Source of the DNA: Blepharisma japonicum
Lineage: Eukaryota; Ciliophora; Heterotrichea; Heterotrichida; Blepharismidae
Reading direction: 5' to 3'
DNA: 64,000 nucleotides
Assembly: GCA_949751835.1 (NCBI GenBank)
Contig: CATKHK010000100.1
Location: 85,277 to 149,276 of the forward strand
Shown: positions 21,947 to 34,018 of the stretch, one piece after another
Numbering within the stretch: the first letter of the stretch is position 1
How the letters are laid out: every line of letters begins with the position of its first letter
Translations under genes and position numbers: made by a program
Notes under the pieces: model-generated
The model's input: only the letters and a program-made list of their open reading frames with translations
The model's database searches: none
Told to the model about the DNA's origin: nothing

Positions 21947-22438
21947 ATGAAAATCGTGCTCTTACTCATACTCAGCCTGACTGCGTTTGGAATGAGAAAT
22001 GATTTGTTCAAGCCTATATTTTTACAACAAGATACTGATTCCTCAGATACTGATTCCTCAGATACTGATAGCTCAGATAGTGATAGCTCAGATAGTGATA
22101 GCTCAGATACTGATACAGCATCACTCTCTGCAAGTGAAATATCTGCACATCTCGAAGAGGTAGCCACAGACATTGCTGAAACAACTGAAGAATTTGTTTC
22201 AGATGCTGTCGAGGCAGGACATGTGATTGAAGAAGAAGTTGAAGGGGCAGTTGAAGAAGTAGTTTCTCACACAGTTGAAGCAGCACATATGGTTAATGGA
22301 GCAGTTGAAGGGGCAGTTGAAGAGGTAGTTGGAGAAGTAGTTTTACATACAACTGAAGCAGCATATATGGTTGAAGAAGCAGTTGAAGAGGCAGTTGATG
22401 AAGCAGTTTTACACGTAGAAGAAATTACAGCAGAATAA
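21947..22438 (+). CDS. Secreted acidic repeat protein, module S copy B
   Basis: A 163-residue protein with signal peptide MKIVLLLILSLTAFG, LFKPIFLQQ, six 15-bp units (DTDSS/DSDSS type, 22031-22120) and the acidic amphipathic region (EISAHLEEVATDIAETTEE..., VEGAVEEVV). It ends HVEEITAE without the SELNT segment. It is convergent with the intact protease gene, with 195 bases between the stops. The unknown function is shared with the other copies. Confidence 0.8.
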   Translation: MKIVLLLILSLTAFGMRNDLFKPIFLQQDTDSSDTDSSDTDSSDSDSSDSDSSDTDTASLSASEISAHLEEVATDIAETTEEFVSDAVEAGHVIEEEVEGAVEEVVSHTVEAAHMVNGAVEGAVEEVVGEVVLHTTEAAYMVEEAVEEAVDEAVLHVEEITAE

Positions 22439-22633
22439 ATGGAAACACCTAGAAGGTAATTAATATAATTTTATTTTATTAATCAATTCCATCACTCTAA
22501 ATAATAAAAAATTATAAATTATAACAATTAATGCTAAAAATATATTAATATTAAAGTAATATAAGATTCTTTTAACCTTAATAAATAATTTATTTCTTAT
22601 TAATTTTAGTCTTATTTTTGAACTTTTCGTTAA

Positions 22634-23845
22634 TTAAAAGCTGAGAAATACTAATCCAAGCCCAATCAAAGACAGATAGACTCCACTGTCATCACTCATC
22701 TTTGCATTAGAGTAAGCGAAGCCTAACCTTTGGTTATCCATATCAAAATTAATATAGTATCTCCTAATAAACGAATCTCCCAAAAGCCAATTTTCTTCAT
22801 CATTTTCGAAAATAATCAATGCATATTTTCCCTTGACTTTATACAGGTAGTCTGTTGGAGCTAATTCCAAGGTAATTCCTGTTGCTTGGAAATAGATACT
22901 TGGGAGTTCTGAAGAAACTTTATTGCAGATGACAGTTCCAGCATCATTCTCATACTTGCATCCAAAAGAGGTAGAACTTGTAAGGTATGCAGTTATCGCA
23001 GTCACATCCTTTGTAGGAGCATATATGAAGCTTGTCCCTGTATCAATAATTCCATTAACAGCAATGTCAAGGACTTGTGTTCCTAGCATAGTTTGAGCAA
23101 AAGTAATTTCCCAAAAATCAGGAGGATTTGTATTGATTAGGTTGACATAAGTAAAAGCAGTCTGGTTAGAGTATTTTACGAGATCATACCCATCAATCAT
23201 AAGGTTTGACTGTGGTGAGCTTCCTTCATAATTTAAGAAAAATGCAAAAGTCCTACTTTGGATTTTATTTTGGGTTTGTAACACTGTCATTAATGAAGGA
23301 TATCCTTGCCCCAAATCGTCAAATGCAAATCCAATGAGACCATCTGGAATGAACCCATCATCGTCTGTTTCATTGGTTGCCATTAAAAAGGCATATTCGC
23401 TAGCACTTAGAACTGTGGAGTCACCAATTCCAACGACGTCAGAGACCATTTCTCCTGAAGTTGACCCAATCCCATATTGAATATCCATGGTTTTGCCTAA
23501 ATCTTTGAAAGTTGAGGACTTGGCAGGATTATAAGTTTGATCACATTTATGGCATTCTGTGCAGCCTGTTTTGACTACCCACAAGGTAGTGCTACCAGTG
23601 TCATATTGGCAGGTGAATTTTTTAGCTGGAGTGCCAATAGAAATAGTTCCATAATAAATTGTCTAAATAGCAAATACATCGTCTGCATCTTTTAGCATTG
23701 AAGAGGTGCCATCTCCTAATAACTCGTTCTTTTCGATGCTATTTTGGAAATGCTCCCAATGCTCTTCATTCGACTTAAAGTGTGAGTTAAGATCAATCGA
23801 AATTGATGCAAAAACTGCTGGGAGAATAAAATAGAGGAATTGCAT
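22634..23845 (-). CDS. Pepsin-like aspartic protease (A1 family), intact copy
   Basis: A 398-residue protease after removal of a 15-nt intron at 23663-23677, which carries an in-frame TAG. It has a signal peptide (MQFLYFILPAVFASI) and an acidic/basic propeptide-like stretch. The first active site YDTGSTTLWV is followed by a flap region with YGIGSTSGEM, the second active site is IIDTGTSFIYAP, and a C-x-x-C-x-x-C pair (TGCTECHKCDQ) is present. Both catalytic DTG motifs are intact. The end (SGVYLSLIGLGLVFLSF) is hydrophobic like a GPI-anchor signal, so a surface or vacuolar protease is likely. It is the only complete member of four in the window. Confidence 0.92.
23663..23677 (-). other. 15-nt intron in the protease gene
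   Basis: GTATTTGCTATTTAG contains the TAG that would end the frame. Its exact removal joins KDADD to TIYYGTISIGTP, the standard N-terminal strand of pepsin-like enzymes. Confidence 0.88.
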
Positions 23846-23860
23846 TTTATTATGGCGAAA

Positions 23861-25200
23861 TTTAAGACTTAATGAAATGGTGATGAAAATGACGATAAAA
23901 GCCTAAAAAATTTAAAGAGAAGAAAAATTGCTATAAATAGGATAGGAGATGCAACGTTGAATAAGCAAAAACGTAAAGAAAAGATAAGAAAAGAGAGAAG
24001 AGAAAAATTGATATTATTTTAGAAAAACGTTATAATGCAGATTTTGAGTTTCAACTAAATTTGGAAAATATGCTTGAAAGTAATAGAATGAAAAAATAAG
24101 GATAAAATAAGTTCTGGTTCATTTGCAAACATAATTGAAGGCTTTCAAGCCATTTTCGATATTTTTATATTTGGATAATTTTATTCACCATTTATTCAAG
24201 GCCCGAAAAATAATTTAAAGATTGATTTTGAGGGATTATTATTTATTTGTCAATTTGAAATAAGACTAAAACAATATTGCTATGAATTGCAAAAATTTCT
24301 TGGTTTTTTGTAATAAAATATCAATTTGAAGCACAAAGACAATTAGATAGCATTTGATTAAAATAGATATTAAGGCTTTAACTATAATTAAAATAAATAT
24401 AATGAGAAGCAAAAGAAAAGTAAAATAAAAAGGCTAATATAAAGACTTTAGTTTTTTCCTGATGTCGTCACTTTTCATATAAAAAATATGAGCTCCAATG
24501 GATTAAACTGCAAAGAACAAGAATACCCAAGAAAGATTGAGAATAAAAATGCATTCCGTAGTAATTTCTAATAAATGCAATATTAAAATTACAAAATAAT
24601 TAAACATTTTCCATATTTTTTATTAGAAGCTGCCTGAGCGCAATGTCAAATAGATAATAGCTTAAAGCATTGTCTGCATTAGTTTATTAATCAATCATAA
24701 TAGAATTTAAGGAGGCAATATCAGTATTTTCATTTGGTCTTGAATTAAGTAAGAAAGTCAATATGAGTAGTGAAGCAACAATAACAAAAATGTCACTGCT
24801 AGCTGATTAATAATCCCAATGCTTTAAATATAAATTTATGAAAAGAGTTTCGATCGGTTTGTAGCTATTCTATGTAATCTGTATGAGAATCTTCAGATTT
24901 CTTTACTATTTGGAAATAGGAAATGCCTCTATTAATTTTCTGGTGTCTTTAATATTTCTCTCTTTACTTTCAGTGCCATCATATAAATAATTTTTAAATG
25001 TGAGAAAGATACTTGTTTTGTATTAGCATTCTTTTATTTATTGAAATTAAAAGATTTTTTGAACAATTGGGAATTTATCTTTTGGAGAGTTTTGATATTA
25101 ATTCCTGCAGAGCATCATGTTAAAATTCTATATAATGAACAGTTTTCTGCAAAATTAAAATTTTAAGTTGATTTCTTTGTAAAACTAAACTTTATTAATT
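23861..25200. other. Gene-free stretch
   Basis: No credible coding frame. Bases of about 23860-24600 are unique in the window. From about 24625 the sequence is a near-identical direct copy of 55125 onward (for example CAATGTCAAATAGATAATAGC in both), leading into a degenerate Ubl/Cys-module pseudogene in each case. Confidence 0.65.
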
Positions 25201-25204
25201 GTAA

Positions 25205-25740
25205 CAACTACTTCAAGTTCAAGTTTTATATATCTTCATTGAAGGCTATTTCCATCTTTTTAAAAGCTGTAAACCTATCTTAACTTGCTTTTCCTTAATC
25301 TGATTTCCATTCCATACCTCTAAATTTTCAGTTTACAAAATAAAACCACAATTATAAAGCTCAATTATCTTTTTGCAGTCTTATATAGGCAATACAGTAT
25401 GACCGCACCAAAAGAAAATAATTTATATCCAAAGCAGTCAATAGCTTTATTATAAGCGGTACAATTCTTATTTGCAGAAGCTGAAAAGTAGATGCGGATA
25501 TACAATTCTTCATTGGGAGTAGTTTCATTGAAATTCAATTTAATTTAATTTTCCAACTTCCTGGCATACCTGGTCGTCCCTCTATCATTTTCAATTTTAA
25601 ATGAATTATAGATACACTCATATGATAATCTTTAAGAGTCCGAGCATTCTCTAAATTTATACCAGCAAGTGCTAGATGCAGGGCTCCAGCTTTTTCTCCA
25701 AATTTTTCAATTATCAGGCGCTTTAATTATAAAATTGAAG
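25205..25740 (-). pseudogene. Degenerate Ubl/Cys-module copy
   Basis: On the minus strand, pieces of the Cys module (CG/KN..C, AYNK, WKFR, FTAFKK) are readable but broken by several frameshifts and TAA codons. The N-terminal ubiquitin-like part is barely recognisable. A sister pseudogene with the same lesions lies at 55700-56230. Confidence 0.7.
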
Positions 25741-25899
25741 ATTCATAAAGGACATCTAAAGTAATTATCCTTCCATACTTAAGTTCTAGTATGGATCTAA
25801 AAATTGCCTACGTCATGATTCCTATAATAAAACTATATAAATTAAAGATTTTTGAGTGGCGATTTATTTTAAAAAAATTAAATCGTTGTTTTCAAAACA

Positions 25900-26790
25900 T
25901 TAGTCATAATGCCATACTTGAAATCTTAAATCTCTCCATATAATGTTATCTCCATCTTTAAAAGTTGTAAAAACGTCATCACGAGCTCGTCCTTCGCCTT
26001 GAATTTTTTCTAAATCTTCTTTCACACCAACAAATTTTCATTTCACACCATAAAACCCACAATTTTCTGAAATAATATTCTTTTTGCAATCTTTCATAGG
26101 GCACTGAGCAATAAATTTACTCATAGTAAACAATCCTACTCCATGGCAACTAATAACTTCTCGATTATAAGCTCTGCAATTCTCATTTGTGCATCGACCT
26201 AAAAAGCAGATGCCTTTAGAGACTCTTCTCCACTCAGGAGCAAATACACTGAATTCAAGTTCTATTTGGTTTGTCAACTTATTAAAATTTATTGGTAACG
26301 TACCCGGTCCTCCTCCTCCTGGCGCAGACTCAGCCAACTCAAGTCAAGAGCTATTTTTAATACCATAAGATTTAAGAGTTCTTTCATCCTCTTTTATATA
26401 TTCGCTATTAGAAAATAATCTCTGCTCTCTCAATGGAATGAAAAATTTATCACGTAAAATCTTCTTTAGATCTCCGATGGTCATTTCATCCGAGATCTCT
26501 ATTGTTATTGTTTCTTCTTCATATTTAACCAAAAAACGAATAGGTTGTGCCCCAGCAAAAATAGCTGGCGATTCATACTCTTTTTCTACAAGTTGTAGAG
26601 GCTCTAGTAAATCCATCTCGATTGTATTATATTCCCATACTTCCTTACCTTGGTAGTAATAAGCTTGACGAGATGATACGATACCAGATATTTCTTCAAC
26701 CATGCCTTTTATAGAGTCGACTGAGCCATATGTTTCCGAAACATTGATGACATAATCATCATAAATCGATGAAATGCAAAGCATTTCCAT
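25900..26790 (-). CDS. Ubl-Ubl-Cys-module protein
   Basis: A 296-residue protein with TGA=Trp at 26344 and 26038 among others. Residues 1-75 form a ubiquitin-like fold pattern ([39 protein letters not shown]). Residues of about 80-150 form a second (TIEISDEMTIGDLKKILRDK, ERTLKSYGI). A Gly-rich link (APGGGGPGT) follows. The C-terminal module of about 130 residues has CTNENC, a CPMKDC pair, CGFY, then W-KFVG and FTTFKDGDNIIWRDLRF. The two C-x4-C pairs look like a zinc site. Function is unknown. The fusion recalls ubiquitin-protein fusions that are cut after Gly-Gly, but here the Gly stretch is not a clean LRGG. Confidence 0.85.
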
Positions 26791-27500
26791 TTCTATAATT
26801 ATTAGCTAAATATGAAATCGCTAAAAAAAGATCTATTTGACCTAATATGAAATACTAATCTGAGTAACAATATCAATTTATTCATAATTAGGTTTATGCT
26901 TTCTATTTTTATAATCATTTGAAGCCTATATAAAAACCATCTCAAACATCATTAATGTGATAGAATTTTTTATTTAATATATGAAATAAATTATTCTGAT
27001 GAGGATTAAGAGTTAAATAAAATTTATTCCAAGTCTTTATGCTTTTATTTTCGATCCTATAAATTAATCCTTAATATCCTCTATCACCATTTTTCTTCTC
27101 TCTACAAAAATATCAGGAATTGATAGTCTATCATCAACTGAATAGGATAAAGTTATCGGTTTCTCTTTTTAGAATTCAAAAGACTGTTATATATTATAGG
27201 ACTGCGATAATAATTGCTAAGAATTTCCTTTATAAGCTTTTATTTTAATAAGTTTTTCTTTACTCTGAAACAACTTGATCGCTTTATGGTATTGTTAATA
27301 AGAAAGCATATCTAATAATCCTCTTTGAAGGTTTTATTAAGAAGAAGTAAATTGAGCCAAAGGCTTAAAATTAAATTTAGATAATAATTTAATACCAAAA
27401 GCTAGCAAGAAATAGCCACAGAAATGCTTTGAGTCTGCTTTAAAATTGATTATAAGCTTATTGTGCTTGTTTACTGTATTAAAACTCATGCTTGATGAGT
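26791..27500. other. Module U spacer
   Basis: An AT-rich spacer between the Ubl gene and the PAP2 remnant. It aligns with 29470-30170, 33095-33850 and 57374-58050. No coding frame. Confidence 0.6.
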
Positions 27501-27524
27501 AGCAGTAAAAAAGTATATCCTGTT

Positions 27525-27970
27525 GTATAGAATGACTGCAAACCGATGTAACTCATTCAATAAGTTTATATTAAAGAATTTGAATTTATTACACATTATC
27601 ACCTAGGCTTCCTGACTTTAAGTTTTGGCATAATAGGAGCTGCTTTATCTGCTCAGCTGAAACTTATATATACCCAGCCAAGAACTTATTGAAAAATTCT
27701 CATATTACTGATTTAGATTGTGTCACAGACTGAGGAACCCCTCAGGTCATACTTTTAGTGCTGGCTGCGTTCTATTTTATATTGGGCCGATCGGATTAAT
27801 TCCTCTAAAAGAAAACTATGAAAAATATGCCTAATTATTTTTTGCTGCTTTTATTACAGGATTTAATAGCAATTATTTTGGGTGCATTTTAATACCAAAG
27901 TCGTGCTTGGGTATTCTTATTCTTTGCTATTTATATTCTCTCGTGGCGTATCCTTATTTAAGACACGAGA
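27525..27970 (+). pseudogene. PAP2 phosphatase pseudogene
   Basis: It aligns with the middle of the intact gene at 34019-35158 (membrane helix, QPRTYW, SGH-like region, GPI..INSSKRKLW, HF-like segment). It has small indels (for example at 27745 and 27810) and lacks the start and the last third. Confidence 0.85.
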
Positions 27971-28490
27971 AAAAAAATCAAAGAAGGAGAAGTACACTCT
28001 TTGATTTTTGTTGAATCCTACAGCATACTTCTCTATGCTTCTAGTGGTCTATGGTCATGTGGTTCAACTCTTTTATTATCAGGAATTATATTTATTTCAA
28101 GAGCGAGTCATGGCCAAACCTCCTCAAGCTCAGAGTTTCTGCAGTTACTACCTGTGTGTGAACTGTGCTCTATTGATTTACTTACAATTAGAAACTCATA
28201 TAATTTTCAATTTCTTATAAATTCCAATGCTACAGCTTTATTAATTTAATAACACTGAAAAATATGCAAATATCAAATAAGTAGCTATATTCTTAATTTT
28301 AGCACATGATACAATTGCTTTCAAATGATAAGATAAATAAAGCATGGATTTGGATTTAAAAGAAAAGGTGTTCAAAAAGCTCCATTCCTCAAAATCATTC
28401 GTAAATTTAATTCACATAGATTCCAGAGGTCTATATATAAAATAGATTATCGTTCACATGCAAAATAATACTTATTTTTATTAATTTTCG
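27971..28490. other. Stretch without a supported gene
   Basis: An open plus frame at 28008-28220 (70 codons, containing VYGHVVQLFYYQELYLFQE) has coding-like composition but no homologue in the window and no recognisable domain. It may be a fragment of a lost gene. The remainder is AT-rich. Confidence 0.35.
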
Positions 28491-28569
28491 CTTTCCTCAT
28501 TCTATATAAATTAAAGATTTTTTAGTGGTGATTTATTTTTAAAAAAATTAAATCGTTGTTTTCAAAACA

Positions 28570-29469
28570 TTAGTCATAACGCCATACTTGAAATCTTAAA
28601 TCTCTTCATATGATGTTATCTCCATCTTTAAAAGTTGTAAAAGCGCCATCACGAGCTCGTCCTTCGCCTTTAAATTCATCTTCATTTTCTGTCAAACCAT
28701 TAAATTTTCAGTTCGCGCCATAAAATCCACAATTTTCTGGAATAATCTTCTTTTTGCAATCTTCCATAGGGCAGCGAGCAATAAATTTACTCATAACAAT
28801 CACTCCTTCTTTACAGCTACTAACAACTTCCTGATTATAAGCTCTACAGTTCTCATTTGTGCATCGACCAAAAAAGCAGATGCCTTTAGAGATATTTCTC
28901 CATTGGGGAGCAGTTCTCCTAAATTCAATTTTTATTTCTATTTGGTTTTTCAAGTCATTAAACTTTATTGGTAAAATATTATACGTACCCGCTATTCCCC
29001 CTCGCATTCTCTTAGCCAATTGAAGTTTATAGTTATTTTGAATACCATAAGATTTAAGAGTTCTTTCATCTCTTATTAATTCGCCCGCATATAATAATAT
29101 CTGCTCTCGTAATGGCATGAAAACTTTATCACGTAAAATCTTCTTTAGATCTCCAATTGTCATTTCATCCGAGACATTTATTTTTAGTTTTTTGCCTTCA
29201 GTTTCAACAAAAATATTAAAAAATTGTGCCCCAGCAAAAAATACTGGCAATTCATACTCTTTTTCTACAAGCTGAAGAGGCTCTAGTAAATCCATCTCTA
29301 TTGCATTATATTCCCACACTTCCTTACCTTGGTAGTAATAAGCTTGCCGAGATGATGCGATACCAGATATTTCCTCAACCATGCCTTTTATAGAGTCGAC
29401 TGAGCCAGATGTTTCCGGAACATTGATGACATAATCATCATAAATCGATGTAATGCAAAGCATTGCCAT
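28570..29469 (-). CDS. Ubl-Ubl-GG-Cys-module protein
   Basis: A 299-residue paralogue of the gene at 25900. Ubl 1 covers about 1-75 and Ubl 2 about 80-155, ending in RMRGG, followed by IAGTYNILPIKFNDL and the Cys module. The module has CTNENC, RCPMEDC, PENCGFY, WKFNG and FTTFKDGDNIIW. TGA=Trp codons at 28708 and 28606 carry the module to its true TAA at 28570. The Gly-Gly at the end of Ubl 2 sits where ubiquitin precursors are cut by deubiquitinases, so release of the Cys module is possible. No active site is present, so binding or modifier roles are more likely than catalysis. The start ATG (MAMLCITSIYDDY) is conserved in three copies. Confidence 0.87.
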
Positions 29470-30170
29470 TTCTATAATTATTAGCTAAATATGAAGAAAA
29501 AAAAGATCTATTAGACCTAATATAAAAAACTAATCTGAGTAACGATATCAAATTATTCATAATTATAATTAGGTTTATGCTTTCTATTTTTATAATCATT
29601 TGAAGCCTATGCCTATAAAAATTACTTCAAACATCACTATATGTGATAGAAATTTTTATGTAATATATAAAATACACTAAAGATTAAGAATTTTCGAGTT
29701 ATAAAATTATTCCCAGTCTTTATGCTTTTATTTTCGCTTATATAAATTAATCCTTAATATCCTCTATCACCATTTTTCTTCTTTCTACAAAAATATTAGG
29801 AATTGATAGCACTATCATCAACTGAATAGGATAAATGTTTTCGATTTCTCTTTTTAAAATCCAAAAAAAAAGATACTATAAGACAGCGCTAATAATTGCT
29901 TAGAATTTCCTTTATAAGCATTTAGCTAAATGAGTTTTTCTTTACTCTGAAACAACTTGAATCCTTTATGAGATTTTGAATAAGAAAGCATATCTAATAA
30001 TCCTCTTTGAGAGTTTTATTTAAAAGAAGTAAATTGAACCAAACGCTTAAAATTAAATTTAAATAATTATTTAATACCAAAAGTTAGCAAAAAATAGCCA
30101 CAGCAGCGCTTAAAGTCTGCCTTCAAATTGATTATAAGCTTATTTGTACTCATTTAATGTTTTAAAAATC
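29470..30170. other. Module U spacer
   Basis: Homologous to the spacers at 26791, 33095 and 57374, with no coding frame. Confidence 0.6.
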
Positions 30171-30179
30171 ATGCTTGAT

Positions 30180-30690
30180 GAACAGCGGTAAAAAAGTATT
30201 CTTACAAATAATCACCCAAGAGCAGTTTGAAAACTCCAGCGCAGACTATATAGAATGACTGAAAACCGATGTAATTCTTTCAGTGAATTCATATTTAAAG
30301 CATTTGATCGCCTAGGCTTTCTGACTTTAAGCCTTGGCATAATAGGAGCTGCTTTATCTGCTCTGCTGAAACTTATATAAGCCCAGCTAAGACCTTATTG
30401 AAATATTCTCATATTACTGACTTAGATTGTGCCACAGACTGAGGAGCCCCCTCAGGCCATGCCTTGAGTGCTGGCTGCGTTCTATTTTATATTGGGCCGA
30501 TCTGGATTAATTCCTCTAAAAGAAAACTATGAAAAATATGTCTAATTATTTTTGCTGTTTCATTACAGGATATAATAGAAATTATTTAGAGGCACATTTT
30601 TATTCCCAAGTCATGCTTGGACATTCTTATTCTTTGCTATTTATATTCTAATGTGGCATATCCTTATTTATGTGGGAGTAAATAAAAAAC
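30180..30690 (+). pseudogene. PAP2 phosphatase pseudogene
   Basis: It matches the intact gene from TNNHPRAV-like residues (ILTNNHPRAV region, EQFENSSADYIEW) to the Y-S-L-L-F helix. An internal deletion of about 60 bases occurs before the RLGFLTLSLG helix, with several indels, and the 3' third is missing. Confidence 0.85.
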
Positions 30691-30899
30691 TTTCTGAAAA
30701 CATAAAATTTTTATTTCCTTCAAAAGAATCAAGCTTAATTTATTGATTTTCTATCACTTCGTCGACGAAATCCAATTCTGAAGTCGAGGGGCTATCTAAT
30801 TGAATCCATGACGAGCCTGGTGTGTGATAGGTAAGGTATCATGAAGCAGGAACAGAAGCAGAGGTCATCAATGATGCAGATATTTAGGATCTACAAATA

Positions 30900-31300
30900 T
30901 TAAGGTTTGTAATTAATCACTTCAAATCTTAATTCTCTCCACAGGGTGTTTTCTCCATCTTTAAAAGTTGTAAACGTAGAATGTCCCGACTTTCCTTGGC
31001 CTTCTTTTCATTCTCTCTTGTTTGTTCTGCCTCTAAATTTTCAGACCGCAAGATAAAACCCGCAATTATCAGGCTCAATTTCTTGCTTGCAATTCTCCAT
31101 AGGGCAGCATGGCTCTATCGCACCCAAAGAAAATACTCCATATCCTAGGCAAGAAACAACAGAGCTATTATAAGCTGCACAATTCCTATTTTTGCATAAG
31201 CCAATAAAGCAGATGCCTGGATAGACAGTTCTTCATAGAGGAGCAGAACTACTAAAATTCAATTCAATTTTATTTCCTGTTTGAAAGGAATTTTTTCCCT
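30900..31300 (-). pseudogene. Orphan Cys module of the Ubl family
   Basis: About 125 codons read cleanly with TGA=Trp: LCKNRNC, CCPMENCKQEIEPDNCGFY, WKFRGRTN, FTTFKDGENTLWRELRFEV, stop TAA at 30900. The two ubiquitin-like domains are absent upstream, and the similarity ends near NKIELNF. Either a 5'-truncated pseudogene or a stand-alone module. No good start codon is seen. Confidence 0.65.
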
Positions 31301-31319
31301 TTCTAATTTCAGAAGCCTA

Positions 31320-31930
31320 TTGATTTATTGAAATATTCAGAAATTTCAAATCTTCTTTATTTGTTTCCATAGCTGAAAAAAGTACCCAATTGATTTTCCT
31401 TCTCCTTTCAAGTTTTGACTGGGCGTATTATTTGCCTTCTTCAGCTTCAACTCACTCTTCTTGATATTTCACGTAATAATTCCCCCGAGTAAATTCTTTG
31501 TATAAGCTTTTTAATTTTAACTTATCTCTGTTTCTATCTCCCCTTGCTATTTCTTTTCCTAATTTAGCTCTAGCAATATTTTTGCTAACCGTAATTTTTC
31601 TCTAGTTTTCAATATTTCCTGCATTTCTTCTCACTTTTGACTTTTTTTTTGTTGAATCTCTACTCTTTCTTCTCTTTTGGGCCTTTTTTGCATTTTTTGA
31701 ATTATTTGCTTTCTTTCTTTTTTTAAATTTTTACTTTTTAAACTTTCCTTTTATTTTGTCATTCAATTTGCAAGACACTCGGTTGACTGACTGTTCAGCC
31801 AATATCAGCTTTCTGCTATCCAACACTTCTCCCTCTTTACTTGGTGCCCAAGCTCGACTTTTCTCTTTCACCTCAAGCTCTATTTCTTTCTCTTCTATTT
31901 TCATCACTTTCCTCTAACTCCAACATCTCT
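31320..31930 (-). pseudogene. Remnant of a Lys/Arg-rich coding sequence
   Basis: On the minus strand a biased, coding-like frame runs from about 31900 to 31430. It includes VKEKSRAWAPSKEGEV, long KKRKKANNSKNAKK-type basic stretches and KYQEEWVEAEEGK, and is interrupted by one TAA and one TAG that no GT..AG mini-intron removes cleanly. It has no homologue in the window. The opposite strand is the low-complexity T/C-rich shadow. Confidence 0.35.
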
Positions 31931-32245
31931 TCATCTTTATTTTATCCTTCCTAAAAAATCAATCAAATTATTAAAGCTATCATCTAGATATCCAGCATCC
32001 GTTGCCCATCAAAAATATAATGTAATAGAATCCACTAACGCATATACACATTTCTACATTCCATTCTCAGGCATCAGCGGTATTTTTAAGCCAGGTGAGA
32101 GCTGATTTTTCACAAAAATAAAAAGTTTGTGCCATCAATAACACATTTTTCATTAGTTCTTGCTTAATTATTTTATATAAATTTAAAGATTTTCTGATTT
32201 ATTTAAAATGTAAATTTAAATTGTCACTTTTCAAAACATCATTTA
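31931..32245. other. Short gene-free stretch
   Basis: AT-rich sequence with nothing recognised. The last roughly 80 bases are the 3' flank shared by module U genes. Confidence 0.5.
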
Positions 32246-33094
32246 TTATATTACTTGAAATTTTAATTCTCTCCATATGATACTATTTCCATCTTTAAAA
32301 GTTGTAAAACTGTCCCCAAGAGCATCTCCTTTGCCTGATATTCATTCTCTATTGTCTGTCAAACCTCTAAATTGTCAACATGCCTTATAGAACCCACAAT
32401 TTTCTGGATCAATATTCATTTTGCAATCTTTCATAGGGCAATAAGCGATAACTGAACTCATAGAAAATACCCCTTTTCCAAGGCAGCTAATAACTTTTTT
32501 ACGATAAGCCGCACAATTCCGATTTTTACATCGGCCAATAAATGAGATCCCTGGGGAGACAATTCTCCATGGAGGAGCAGTTTTGCTAAATTTAATTTCT
32601 TCTCGATTTCTCAAGTCATTAAAGTTTATTGTTGGCATTCCCGGTCAATCTCCTCCTCCTCTCAATCTAAGTACCAGATGAAGAGTAGAATCACTTGGAA
32701 TTCTATAATAATTAAAAGTTTTATCATCATCTAATTGTTTACCAGCAAAGATTAAGCGCTGCTGATCCAGAGGAATATCCTCTATATCCTTTATTTTTAT
32801 CTTTAGATTTTTAATGGTATCTTCCCTAGAGAGACAAGAAAAAGTAATTGTTTTCATCGTAAGAGTTTCTACAAAAATATGAAAAATTTGCACAAGCTGA
32901 AGAGGTTCTTGGAAATTCATCCTTATTGCATCATATTCTCTTACTTCCTTCCCTTGGTAATAATATCATTGCTCATTTGGTGAAATACCAGATATTTCTT
33001 CAACCTTATCTTTTATAGTTTCCAAGTCGCCAGATGTTTGTGGAACATTGATGACATAATCGCCATAAATTGATGTAATGCTAAGTATTTCCAT
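32246..33094 (-). CDS. Ubl-ubiquitin-GG-Cys-module protein (most ubiquitin-like copy)
   Basis: A 282-residue member whose second domain is close to real ubiquitin: [46 protein letters not shown], followed at once by [14 protein letters not shown] and the Cys module (CKNRNC, YCPMKDC, NCGFY). The first domain ([14 protein letters not shown]...) is the divergent Ubl common to the family. TGA=Trp at 32965, 32645, 32375 and 32343. The complete LRLRGG at an internal position makes cleavage by a ubiquitin hydrolase likely, as in ubiquitin-ribosomal protein fusions. This is inference. It pairs with the intact PAP2 gene downstream. Confidence 0.88.
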
Positions 33095-33859
33095 TCCTTC
33101 TATAATTATTACCTAAATATGAAGTCGCTAACAAATGGGCGATCTATTCTAACTAATATGAAAACCAATCTCCATAACTAATCTATATCAATTATTCTCA
33201 ATTATAATTAAGATTTATGCTTTTTATTGCTTTAATCAATTATTGAAGCCTATGCTTATAAAAATCATCTCAAATATTACTATAAATGATAGAATTTTTT
33301 ATTTAATATTGAAATACACCTTATTTTGATAAGAATGGTTAAGGTCACCAAATATACAATTGTTTTCAAGGTTTTATGATTTTATCATTCCCCTATAAAT
33401 TAATCCCTAATATATGCTATCACCATTTTTCTTCTTTCTACAAAGCTATTGGGTTTTGATAGCGTTATTATAACTGAATAGAATAAAAGGCTTCGATTTC
33501 TCTTTGTAGAATTCAAGACAATCGTTAGACCTCATAAGATACCGCTAATAACAGCTAGAGATTTCTTTTATCAGCTTTTATCTAAATCAATTTTTCTTTA
33601 CTCTGAATCAACTTGAACTCTATATGAGATATTTAATAATAAAGCTTAACACTAATTCTCTTTGAGAGATTATTTAATTGATCCAAAGGCTTAAAGTTAG
33701 AATTAAATAATAACTTATTACAAAAGACTTTCAAGAAAAGCCACAGCAGGGCTTTAAATGATTATAAGTCTATTTGTGTTTGTTTACTGTTTTTAAAATC
33801 GTGCCTGATGAATAGGGATAAAAAGCATTTTTCTATTGTAAAAATATTGATAGTTATAA
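33095..33859. other. Module U spacer
   Basis: AT-rich and homologous to the spacers of the other three module U copies. It probably contains the divergent promoters of the Ubl gene and PAP2 gene. A GTAAAAATATTGATAG sequence near 33838-33853 could be a 16-nt intron of a longer PAP2 5' end, but the frame does not confirm it. Confidence 0.5.
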
Positions 33860-34018
33860 ATATTTATTATTATTATTGATCATGCCTATGGAATAGTCAA
33901 TATAACTGCCACTCAAATTTTCTTTACTTATGAACAAAATTTATTGTTTGATTCGATCTCCGGACGATTTTTTGACCCTAAAAAAAGTGATAGATTAATT
34001 AATATTAAGTTTAAGCGT

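Larger units (their letters stand above)
21060..23860 (+). repeat. Module S, copy B (most complete)
   Basis: It starts with a fragment coding MEFKKESQAKLLNFQL, which resembles the start of the kelch gene at 48798. A GC-richer stretch, the common 5' block, the acidic secreted-protein gene and the convergent, intact protease gene follow. Copies C and D share the same start. Copies A and E have a different left edge. Confidence 0.85.
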
